64,000 nucleotides of DNA, from the NCBI RefSeq assembly GCF_030817055.1, contig NZ_JAUSYV010000001.1, forward strand, positions 2,318,001 to 2,382,000, written 5' to 3'. This stretch comes from Bacillus sp. V2I10 (GTDB lineage: Bacteria; Bacillota; Bacilli; Bacillales; Bacillaceae). The position numbers and the translations under genes are program-made. Positions 57,101-64,000 of the stretch are shown in pieces. Each line of letters begins with the position of its first letter. Within the stretch, counting starts at the first letter, position 1. The notes under the pieces were generated by a model, which saw only the letters and a program-made list of their open reading frames with translations, did no database searches and was not told the origin of the DNA.

Positions 57101-60100
57101 AAGAAAAGTGTTTTCAAGATTTATTTACAGCCCAAGTGAAATCACGGTTAAACCAGCCTGCAATTATACAGAATGATGAAAGTTTATCCTACAAAGAGTT
57201 GGATATACTCTCAAACAAATTAGCTCATAGACTCATAAAGCTGGGGGTTGGGCCTGAGGTGCCTGTTGGGTTGTACGTCGAACGTTCAATCAAAATGGTT
57301 GTAGGGATTCTAGGTATTCTAAAAGCTGGAGGAGCTTTCCTGCCCATTGACGCTGACTATCCTGGCGATAGGGTAAATATGATGTTGAATGATGCTCAAG
57401 TACCTGTGCTGCTTACCCAAACCAATCTCGGACCAAAGATACGAAGCTATGAATATCACACTATTTGCCTTGATGCGGAATGGGATTCATTGCTTAAAGA
57501 GCCTGAAGACCACCCAAATTCTCGGGTTGAACCTAATAATTTGGCATATATCATCTACACTTCGGGTTCATCTGGCAGACCAAAAGGTGTAATGATGCCG
57601 CATGAAGCCGTTGTAAGCCACTCCATTGATATTGTTAAACGCTATGAGCTTACACCAGAGGATCGGGTTCTTCAGTTTTCTTCAATAAGTTTTGATATTT
57701 CGCTTGAGCAGATTTTTACGACGCTTGCTGCGGGAAGTTCTCTCGTTCTGCGTGATAAGAATATATGGACTCCTCACGAGTTTTCTCGAAAGTGTGTGGA
57801 ACTCGGGCTATCGGTTGTGAATCTTCCTACTTCTTATTGGGGCGAAGTTATACAAGAATGGCATATAAGTCCTGAAATGATCCCAGATAGTAAGCTCAGA
57901 CTTGTTATAGTCGGTGGGGAACAAATGTCAGCGGAAAAAGTGGGAATATGGGAAAGCTTATCTTTAGACCACGTAATTCTATTAAATGCTTATGGACCTG
58001 CTGAAACAGCAATGACAAGCACTTTGTATAGAGTATCTGGTAATGGAACTAAGAGTGCCAATTTGAGGTATATCCCGGTTGGAAGGCCACTTGCAAATAG
58101 ACGTGTTTATATCCTTGATGAAAGCATGCAGCCACTGCCCATTGGTGTAAAAGGAGAAATATTTATTGGTGGTCTGCCTTTGGCAAGAGGTTATCTGAAA
58201 AATCCTGAGATGACAAAGGACAAGTTTATTCAAGATCCTTATTACCAAGATTACGGAAACAGGCTTTATAAGACCGGGGATCTGGGCAGATTTCTTCGTG
58301 ATGGAAACATAGAGGTGTTAGGACGAAAGGACGACCAAACAAAAATTCGAGGTCATCGAATTGACATTGGTGAAATTGAAGTTGTTTTAAACCATTGCGA
58401 TAACATAAAAGATTCTGTAGTTGTAGTGAAGAATGGTGAGACGAATGAGAAGTACCTTGTTGCATTCTACGTCCCAGCCACACATATGACAAATGATTTA
58501 TCAAGTATTAGGAAGTTTTTACGAAATAATATCCCAGAGTATATGATCCCTTCCTTTTTCATACAGCTGGAAAAACTGCCAATGAGTCCAAATGGGAAAA
58601 TTGATAGAAAGTCGCTTACTAATACGATAATCAAAGTGGATATAGATGGCGGATATGAAAGACCTTACAATGAAATACAACAAAAACTCGTACGTATATG
58701 GGAAAAAGTACTGGGAACTGATGGTGTGGGTATCAATCATCATTTCTTTGAAATCGGAGGTCAATCATTAAAAGCGATTACGCTTGTTTCAGAAATTCAC
58801 AGGGTATTTGAAGTAGAGATTCCACTTGGGAAAGTGTTTGAGTCTCCTACCATCAAAGAGTTGGCTTTACTTATTGAAGAAACGATGGAGAAGAAAGAAA
58901 CCTATCAAACTATTTCTCCAGTAGAGCAGCAGGATTTCTATAAGGTTTCCGCTGCACAGAAGAGAATGTATATCGTCAGCTACTTGAGCGGTGCTAGTAC
59001 CAACTATAATATTTCTGGAGCTGTATTTCTTGATGGCAAAGTCAATGTGTTACAGCTGGAAAGGGCATTTCAAGCTTTAATCATTCGGCATGAAAGTTTA
59101 CGAACATCATTTGCACAGGCGAATGGGCACATTATTCAAAAAGTCCATGAGAACTTGGAGTGGAACATGGAACATCTGTATGCGAATGAATACAATCTGG
59201 ACAGTGTTGTCGAAGGTTTTATTCAACCATTTGATTTAGAGCGAGGTCCCTTGTTCAGAGCGGCAATTGTAGAAATGTCACCATCAAAATACTTACTTGT
59301 TTATGATATGCATCATATTATATCCGATGGTTTATCGATAGGGGTTTTGATCAGAGAGTTTGTTTGTCTATATCAAGGAAATACCTTGCCGAATGTAAGA
59401 ATCCAATATAAAGATTTTTCAGGCTGGCAGAACCGCGCGATAGAATCTGGTTTATTAAAGTCTCAGGAGGAATACTGGCTTAAAATATTTTCAGAGGAAA
59501 TCCCACTGTTAAATCTACCAACCGATTATCGCAGATTGGATGAACCGCTGTTTGAAGGTGATGGTATGCAATTTAATTTAGAGGGTAGTTTAACATCTAA
59601 ATTAAACCAAATCTCAATCGAAAAAGGGGTTACTCTGTACTCGCTATTACTCTCTGCATTCAACGTTTTGCTGTCTAAATATAGCGGACAGGAAGATATA
59701 GTAGTTGGAACTCCAGTAGCTGGAAGACTGCATTCTGAACTTGAAAATATGGTGGGTATGTTTGTAAATACACTTGCTCTTAGAAATTATCCCGATTCCG
59801 AAATGACGCTTGAAAACTTTGTGAAAGAAGTAGCCAATCAAACAATTCAAGCTCTTGAACATCAAGAATACTCATTTGAGATGCTAGTTGATAAGCTGCA
59901 ATTACGAAAGAGTTTAAACCGTCATCCCTTGTTTGATGTCATGTTTGCATTTGAAAACGTTGATGGGGCAAAGGCCCATATTGATGATTTTGAGATCACA
60001 CCATATGAATATACCAATCGAACGACTAAATTTGACTTGGAGCTAAAAGTAACCGAACAGAATGGTAAACTTCACTTTGTTTTTGAATACAGTACTGGAT

Positions 60101-63100
60101 TGTTTCGCAGAGATACAATTGAACGAATGGCTAAACACTTTGTTAAAATTATCGAGATTATCGCAGATGACATCACTATTTCAATCGGGGAGATTGACCT
60201 AGTAACAACAGAAGAAAAAAAGATAATAATGGATTTTAATGAAGCCGGTACCCTGTTCCCAAAAGAAAAAACCATCAAAAGTATATTTGAAGAACAGGTT
60301 GTAAAACACCCTTATCGTACTGCAGTAGTGTTTGGTCACAGGAAGCTAACTTATAAGGAATTAAACGAGAAAGCGAATCAACTGGCTAAGTACTTGATCA
60401 AGAAGGGCGCAAGACCGAATACTGTGATTGGTCTTTTGGCGGAGCCTTCTATTGAAATGGTTGTTGGACTATGGGGGATTATTAAAAGTGGAGCAACTTA
60501 TCTGCCCATTGATCCCGAGTTTCCAGATAAACGTATAAATTTTATGCTTGAATCCAGTGGTTCCATTGCTCTTTTGATTCAGTCTCATTTGTTAACCTCC
60601 AATGATTATGCTTGTGAGGTTATGGAATTGGAAAATAAAGAATTACTTTCTGAAGATACTTCAAACCCATTAGAAATTAGTACATTTGATGACCCAATAT
60701 ACATCATCTATACTTCTGGCACTACTGGCACTCCGAAAGGAGTACCAATCAAAAATCAAAGCTTGGTCAATTACATTTCATGGTTTACACGAGAAGCGAA
60801 TATAACTTATAGCGATAAAACAATGCTGTTATCTTCCTTCGCATTTGATTTAGGATACACTAGTTTGTATACGGCATTATTGAATGGGTGTGAACTGCAC
60901 TTAGCTCCAAAGAAATGTTTTACAGTTCCAGAATCTCTTCTAATGTATTTAAAAGATCAGAAGATAAGTTTTATAAAACTGACTCCTTCACTATTCACCC
61001 ACCTAGTGAACAACAGTATGATTGAGAAAGACCAAAACCGTATGGTATTAAGGCTGGTGGTCTTGGGTGGAGAAGAAATGAAAGCTGTTGATATCGAGAA
61101 ATTTAACAGTTTGTACCCTAATACTGAAGTAATGAATCATTATGGGCCAACGGAAACTACTATCGGCTCTATAGCCCAAAAGGTCGATTTTGCCAAACTT
61201 AATCCATTATCTCAGGGAACGGTCATTGGAAAACCGATCGATAACGTAAAAATATTCATCCTTGATAAGCATCAGAAACCTGTGCCAATCGGAGTAACCG
61301 GAGAAATATGTATTGCCGGAGTAGGATTGACAGAAGGATATCTGAATCAAACTGAACTGAATACCAACAAGTTTATTGAAGGTTCATTTCTTGACCATGA
61401 AAAAATCAAACTGTATAAAACTGGGGACTTAGGCAGATTCACATGTGATGGAGAAGTTATTTTCCTCGGAAGAATGGATAATCAGTTGAAAATTCGAGGC
61501 TATCGAGTGGAGCTGGAAGAAGTGACAACGGTACTCCTACAGCATGATTCGGTAGTGGATGCAGTTGTAGCAGCCAAAGAAGATAAAGAGGGTAACAATG
61601 TTCTTTGTGCCTATATTGTGTTAAAAGTGGGTGAGAATGGATCGGGAATAAGAGAGTATCTTTCTAGTAAAATCCCTTACTACATGATGCCGTCCAGCTT
61701 TATCAAATTGGATAAAATTCCATTGGCCCCTAACGGAAAACTAAATGTTAAAGCCCTTCCAGAAATTGCGGATGAGTCATTAATGAGAGTTGAATACGAA
61801 ACTCCTGGAGATTCAGTTGAACAAAAGATTTCAGAAATATGGGAACAAGTCCTTGATGTTGAAAAAATTGGCATGAATGACTCATTTTTTGAACTGGGCG
61901 GAAACTCATTGAAAGTAATGCTATTAACGGCGGAGATTCATAAGCAATTTAATGTAAATATCCCGTTGCGAGAATCATTCAAAGCACCAACAGTTAGAGA
62001 GATGAGCATGTATGTAAAGAAAGCATCAGAAAATATATATTCATCGCTTCAACCGTTAGAAAACAATGAATACTATGAACTTTCATCAGCGCAGAAAAGG
62101 TTGTATACACTGCATCAGATGGAGGGGATTGGTACAAGTTACAATATGCCGAGAGCAACTTTATTAGAGGGCGAAATCGATCTGGATAAACTAGAAAAAG
62201 CTTTTTGTAAAATTGTAAAGATGCATGAGGCATTGCGTACTTCTTTTGAAGTAGTCGAAGGTGAACCCAAACAACGAATTCAAGAGAATGCGGAAGTTGA
62301 AATCAAATATTCTGTTCTAGACGGAGACTTATTTCCTAATTCAAAGGGAGAACCTGCTGCTGAATTTATTAATTTAATTGATAAATTTATAACGCCTTTT
62401 GACTTAAGCAAAGCACCTTTGGCCAGAATTATGGTCATTCGTTTACGTAGTGATAAACATGTACTGCTGACGGATATGCATCATTTGATTTCAGATGGGT
62501 ATTCAGTCAGTATTATGTTAAACGAGTTATCAAAGTTGTATCAAGGACAGCAGTTACAGAAGAATCGTATCCAATATAAAGATTTTGCTGGGTGGCAGAA
62601 CGAGTTTTTGAAAACTAGTGCTGCAAAAAAGCAGGAAGAGTATTGGTTAGATATACTTTCAGGAGATCTTCCAGTATTGAATATGCCAACGAATTTCCCT
62701 AGACCACTCATGCAAAGCTTTGAAGGAGATCGTTTTATTTTTGAAGGAGGAAAGGACTTAAAGCAACGCTTAGATAAGCTGTGTTTGGAAACAGATACGA
62801 CACTTTTTATGGTTTTATCGGCAACTTTTAGTATTCTTTTAGCCAAATATTCCTCACAGCAAGATATTATTGTAGGTTTGCCTATTTTAGGACGAACACA
62901 TTCTGATTTAAAAAATACCATCGGCATGTTTGCCAATACTATTGCAATAAGAAGTTTCCCTAATGGGAATAAATCTTTCGCAACGTTCTTAACGGAGGTT
63001 AAAGAGCAGTTGCTTAAAGCGTATGATAATCAGGATTATCAGTTTGATATGCTCTTAGATAAATTGAAAATAAAGAGAGAGCCAGGAAGAAACCCTATAT

Positions 63101-63423
63101 TTTCTACAATGCTTGCTCTTCAAGATGTTCAAGTCAATGAGAATACCATTGGAAACATAAAATTGACTCCTATTAAATATAGAAATAAAATTTCTAAATT
63201 TGATCTATCGCTATTTGTGGAAAACGGGAAAGAAGACATTTCTTTCGAACTTGAATTTGCAAGTAATTTGTTTAAAATTGAAACGATTAAAAAATTCGCG
63301 AATGACTTTCTATTTATTCTGGACAAGGTTAGTTTCAATAGGGAAATAAAATTAGAAGAGATTAAGATTGAAGGATTAGTAGTTGAAAACACTGAAATTG
63401 AAAATGTTACTTTTCATTTCTAA
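51175..63423 (+). CDS. NRPS, three modules plus terminal C: C-A-PCP-E / C-A-PCP / C-A(Asp)-PCP / C
   Basis: The 4082-residue protein opens with a C domain (LTPIQEGILFHYL, HHILYDG at 145; the type that accepts a D-residue from an upstream E). Then A1 (about 459-950), PCP (near 995), E (HHLVVDG at 1179), C (LSPVQQSMIFHH, HHLQLDG at 1652), A2 (1979-2480), PCP (2530), C (HHIISDG at 2713), A3 (3031-3525), PCP (3575) and a final full C (HHLISDG at 3769) with nothing after it. By-eye codes: A1 D-P-E-N-I-G-N-V-D-K, acidic, perhaps a basic residue; A2 D-I-E-N-I-G-A-M-T-K, unassigned; A3 D-L-T-K-V-G-H-I-G-K, the classical aspartate code. The orphan final C needs an acceptor in trans. AAGGAGGAG lies before ATG 51175. 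This is the last gene of the cluster. Confidence 0.95.
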   Translation: MAKLDKQNVEDILSLTPIQEGILFHYLKDPHSDVYFEQICLEISGAVNESFFMKAWESVIQTNEQLRTLFRWEKLKAPVQIVLKEHKPYIEIIDLHHKDDTEKSALLEEIIIKDREKKIDLRDVPFRITLCKLAEEKYEMIISNHHILYDGWSNGIILKEFLKAYQCFSNSEKYNLPIKKKYKDFIKHIQNQDKEQQKIFWQGYLKGFDPQPRLESKKRKDQSIRNDRHYRIRFSKNELQGFTTKNEITLAALIYSLWGIVLQKNTNSNDIVFGSTVSGRAGVFNGIEEMVGLFINTIPLRIRRSSGETSIELIKAVNSALQNWELYGTTSLPDIKRHGELDEKTDLFDTIVVFENYPLDQSVLNKKSDIAFNSYSATEMTNYGLSISISVLNDVEVCFSYNEQLYDSSTIKRLAQHFTLITDDVIKNPDKKIEQIEIIPAEEKKQILSDFNNTRTTYSNEYTISQLFEHQVMKTQENIAVIYKERAVTYKELEEMSSSLANVLFRKGVQKGEIVGIMTEPSIEMIVGIIAVLKAGAAYLPVDPEYPEPRKRFMVQDSGTRFILTDENLMNKNNYLIEEFHKDCILLLDDTSLFSGETLSPRVNPSPADLFAVFYTSGTSGKPKGVMIENQSVVNLIQWFGNTFNMTENRKLLLLTNYVFDPSIEDFFGTLLYGATLHIAEKNLILNSESFCDYVDQHQIDIINFIPTVLKELLCTNRNLKSLRTVISGGERLEESLKDELIYRGYELYNNYGPAETTVDALSIKCSEENVSLGKPISNVRCYILDKDQNLSPIGIPGELYIAGAGVARGYLNLPESTNDKFMNDPFIPNERMYKTGDLGRWNQNGEIEFLGRSDHQIKIRGYRIEVAEIHNLLLKHFHIQDAAVIDWENDKGKKVLCAYIVSNAQIDSKSLREYLSEELPDYMVPSYYIQLEKLPLTSIGKLDRKKLPAPKIQTNKKYVAPTNKIEEDLLDVWSSVLGIEQETISIEDNFFELGGDSILSIQIVGKALQKDIEITVSQMFQHQTIAELAAGVVDGKENKREEGTKTPETGEVLLTPIQKWFFEQDLENYHQWNQSILLETQPGINPALLSQSFHILTSYHDSFRLRYYQRDGEWVQVYSEANEHVLFDVYSFDHRDDQMQEIFSKLQYGLNITDGPLIRAAYFDFGDQEKGRMFVTAHHLVVDGYSWRVIIDDLQAIYEQLENSDTVQLPLKSLSFKKWSEYLYEYADSDQLKSELAYWQMNTPPASKPIPVDIEGGLNTEESARTFSLMLTKDETDFLLRDIHQSFKTRIDDILLSALSSSLAKWSGTTLVDLEGHGRHPLLKEHDISRTVGWFTCVYPMILGDIEPVKHVEDVLKQVKERYRGIPKGGIGYEILYYLAEESIREQIASKTRAQVSFNYLGQFEQVLKKHQLFKISEVNTGPGRDLSGIRSHLLEIDCMIVDKKLYIEWKYSSNKHLPETIEQLANDFVHNLKHIIQYCQTNENIYFTPSDFPLASIDQKKLDEWGKKYKTVEDIYTLSPVQQSMIFHHIYSPDSSVTVEQTVFSIESNLDIEVFERVWQTILDRHESLRASYHWEEGLKDPVQIVHKNIKVPFQVLDWTNLSEFEGLQKLERLIKDDRKRGFDLTKPPLMRIMVVKRGDSVYDVIWTHHHLQLDGWCNSILLKEIGEFYKAYCAGEKIEMGNALPFKDYIKWLRRQDRKKAEQFWRKALKGFKTPIRFDNIFPVKADSDELSAFGDVVYEVTQEKKQQIQNFARKHRITLNTLVQGAWAILLNRYSEEKDITFGVTSSGRPADLKNSDAMIGCFMNTLPFRVKVKSNIDLIPWLKDLQLKQAEMRQYEYTSLADIRSWSDVPRNSALYDLYESIVIVENYPFDAALKDGIGSLHVKSIRVEEQLDYPLVVYCNLQPELHFKLLFDSHFLDETEANQILAHLINILWDMIVSEDSQLGEISMLSEKELKHILIDSHPASMDYPKEKCFQDLFTAQVKSRLNQPAIIQNDESLSYKELDILSNKLAHRLIKLGVGPEVPVGLYVERSIKMVVGILGILKAGGAFLPIDADYPGDRVNMMLNDAQVPVLLTQTNLGPKIRSYEYHTICLDAEWDSLLKEPEDHPNSRVEPNNLAYIIYTSGSSGRPKGVMMPHEAVVSHSIDIVKRYELTPEDRVLQFSSISFDISLEQIFTTLAAGSSLVLRDKNIWTPHEFSRKCVELGLSVVNLPTSYWGEVIQEWHISPEMIPDSKLRLVIVGGEQMSAEKVGIWESLSLDHVILLNAYGPAETAMTSTLYRVSGNGTKSANLRYIPVGRPLANRRVYILDESMQPLPIGVKGEIFIGGLPLARGYLKNPEMTKDKFIQDPYYQDYGNRLYKTGDLGRFLRDGNIEVLGRKDDQTKIRGHRIDIGEIEVVLNHCDNIKDSVVVVKNGETNEKYLVAFYVPATHMTNDLSSIRKFLRNNIPEYMIPSFFIQLEKLPMSPNGKIDRKSLTNTIIKVDIDGGYERPYNEIQQKLVRIWEKVLGTDGVGINHHFFEIGGQSLKAITLVSEIHRVFEVEIPLGKVFESPTIKELALLIEETMEKKETYQTISPVEQQDFYKVSAAQKRMYIVSYLSGASTNYNISGAVFLDGKVNVLQLERAFQALIIRHESLRTSFAQANGHIIQKVHENLEWNMEHLYANEYNLDSVVEGFIQPFDLERGPLFRAAIVEMSPSKYLLVYDMHHIISDGLSIGVLIREFVCLYQGNTLPNVRIQYKDFSGWQNRAIESGLLKSQEEYWLKIFSEEIPLLNLPTDYRRLDEPLFEGDGMQFNLEGSLTSKLNQISIEKGVTLYSLLLSAFNVLLSKYSGQEDIVVGTPVAGRLHSELENMVGMFVNTLALRNYPDSEMTLENFVKEVANQTIQALEHQEYSFEMLVDKLQLRKSLNRHPLFDVMFAFENVDGAKAHIDDFEITPYEYTNRTTKFDLELKVTEQNGKLHFVFEYSTGLFRRDTIERMAKHFVKIIEIIADDITISIGEIDLVTTEEKKIIMDFNEAGTLFPKEKTIKSIFEEQVVKHPYRTAVVFGHRKLTYKELNEKANQLAKYLIKKGARPNTVIGLLAEPSIEMVVGLWGIIKSGATYLPIDPEFPDKRINFMLESSGSIALLIQSHLLTSNDYACEVMELENKELLSEDTSNPLEISTFDDPIYIIYTSGTTGTPKGVPIKNQSLVNYISWFTREANITYSDKTMLLSSFAFDLGYTSLYTALLNGCELHLAPKKCFTVPESLLMYLKDQKISFIKLTPSLFTHLVNNSMIEKDQNRMVLRLVVLGGEEMKAVDIEKFNSLYPNTEVMNHYGPTETTIGSIAQKVDFAKLNPLSQGTVIGKPIDNVKIFILDKHQKPVPIGVTGEICIAGVGLTEGYLNQTELNTNKFIEGSFLDHEKIKLYKTGDLGRFTCDGEVIFLGRMDNQLKIRGYRVELEEVTTVLLQHDSVVDAVVAAKEDKEGNNVLCAYIVLKVGENGSGIREYLSSKIPYYMMPSSFIKLDKIPLAPNGKLNVKALPEIADESLMRVEYETPGDSVEQKISEIWEQVLDVEKIGMNDSFFELGGNSLKVMLLTAEIHKQFNVNIPLRESFKAPTVREMSMYVKKASENIYSSLQPLENNEYYELSSAQKRLYTLHQMEGIGTSYNMPRATLLEGEIDLDKLEKAFCKIVKMHEALRTSFEVVEGEPKQRIQENAEVEIKYSVLDGDLFPNSKGEPAAEFINLIDKFITPFDLSKAPLARIMVIRLRSDKHVLLTDMHHLISDGYSVSIMLNELSKLYQGQQLQKNRIQYKDFAGWQNEFLKTSAAKKQEEYWLDILSGDLPVLNMPTNFPRPLMQSFEGDRFIFEGGKDLKQRLDKLCLETDTTLFMVLSATFSILLAKYSSQQDIIVGLPILGRTHSDLKNTIGMFANTIAIRSFPNGNKSFATFLTEVKEQLLKAYDNQDYQFDMLLDKLKIKREPGRNPIFSTMLALQDVQVNENTIGNIKLTPIKYRNKISKFDLSLFVENGKEDISFELEFASNLFKIETIKKFANDFLFILDKVSFNREIKLEEIKIEGLVVENTEIENVTFHF

Positions 63424-63448
63424 GACTAATAACTAAGTAGTTATCATT

Positions 63449-63491
63449 GAGGCTGTCCCTAAAGTATGACTTTTTGGAGGCCTCTTTTTTT
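63449..63491 (+). terminator. Probable terminator of the NRPS operon
   Basis: GAGGC (63449-63453) pairs with GCCTC (63480-63484), followed by seven T. The long loop and the GAGGCTGTCCCTAAAGT wording resemble an insertion-sequence end, so it may be a remnant of one. Confidence 0.5.
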
Positions 63492-64000
63492 ATACAATAA
63501 ATTAAATTACCATGACTGATTAACCGAAAGGAACGATTTTTTTTCCTATCCTGGAGCCATTTTACGAGTCAATAGTCAGCCATCTCAGCTAAATACTCGA
63601 TAAGATGCAGGGCGCGCATAGACAGTTAATGTTGGAGTGATCTTAATTCAACGCTCTGTTCATTTAGAATAGATACTAAGAGCGATTAACATCAGTCAAA
63701 AAATTAAATTACCACTATTATTAAACTTATTTTTTATAAATTTTAATAAATTTGATGTTCGCTGCTTTGTTGAATTCCGTATTTGCGTATTGGGAAGCTT
63801 TCAAAAAGGATAATGATTGTTAGTATTATTATGAAACTTTTTCCTTTTTCACTGCGTTAAACAATTGAAAATAAATAATAAGATTATCCGCCAAGTAATA
63901 GAGGGGGGGGAAACGATGGACATCGGTCATATTTCCCTAAAAAAGTGAGATATTGAGATGTCCTTAAGCGTTAGCAAAGGATAACAGCATCAAGAATAAT
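63492..64000 (+). other. Gene-poor stretch after the cluster
   Basis: No supported gene on either strand. A partly Fur-box-like sequence lies at 63809-63827 (GATAATGATTGTTAGTATT, about 14 of 19 matches to the inverted-repeat consensus). AGGGGGGGG precedes ATG 63916, which opens only a 10-codon frame. Confidence 0.4.

Noticed and set aside
62541..62936. 131-residue reverse frame inside the last C domain
   Set aside because: Lies wholly within conserved NRPS coding sequence on the other strand; composition is not protein-like.
63449..63484. Insertion sequence terminal repeat
   Set aside because: The GAGGCTGTCCC wording is suggestive, but there is no transposase and no matching second end.
63809..63827. 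Fur-box-like repeat
   Set aside because: About 14 of 19 matches in very AT-rich DNA and no target gene in the window, so it is not called as a regulatory site.
1..64000. CRISPR arrays, rRNA operons, prophage genes and plasmid origins
   Set aside because: Looked for on both strands; no regularly spaced repeats, rRNA-like stretches, phage structural genes or replication genes were seen.

Overview
The window looks like chromosomal DNA of an endospore-forming member of the Bacillaceae (Bacillus or a close relative). The support is AT-rich sequence, strong AAGGAGG-type ribosome binding sites, a GerA-type germinant receptor operon, a MocR-type regulator remnant and a FIMAH-tailed secreted glycosidase. 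I cannot name the species from sequence alone.

Layout. 1-6.9 kb: the 3' part of a giant secreted multidomain GH43-like protein with an internal duplication, then a decayed paralogue and a truncated MocR-type regulator. 7-12.7 kb: a GNAT acetyltransferase, then a likely sigma-54 regulon (PAS/AAA+/Fis enhancer-binding protein, TTTCTAA-type palindromes, a consensus -24/-12 promoter, a CitMHS transporter, and AtuA/DUF1446 split into two overlapping genes). 13-23 kb: single genes (secreted esterase, exported M20 peptidase, HAD hydrolase, NAD-dependent epimerase, DUF2935 protein, metallophosphoesterase), several frameshifted genes and tiny ORFs. 23-28.9 kb: a germinant receptor locus with A, D, C and B subunits on the plus strand and a second B-type permease on the minus strand.

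29.2-63.4 kb is a biosynthetic gene cluster of about 34 kb: Sfp-type phosphopantetheinyl transferase, S12 hydrolase, fatty acid desaturase, type II thioesterase, three NRPS proteins, a KS-AT-ACP-reductase PKS, and a signal-peptide-bearing S12 peptidase fused to an ABC exporter. Read by function rather than gene order, the assembly line probably starts at 43531 with C(starter)-A(Asn)-PCP-E, continues through 51175 with C-A-PCP-E, C-A-PCP, C-A(Asp)-PCP and a terminal C, then 33521 with partial C-A-PCP, C-A-PCP, and ends at 39279 with KS-AT-ACP and reductive release. The N-acyl-D-Asn start module plus the S12 peptidase/ABC fusion is the hallmark of the prodrug-capping logic known from xenocoumacin, zwittermicin and colibactin. 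Combined with a reductive terminus, this suggests a capped peptide aldehyde whose amine is freed only at export. I do not recognise the product. The cluster is bordered by a GlcD gene fragment on the left and a gene-poor stretch on the right.
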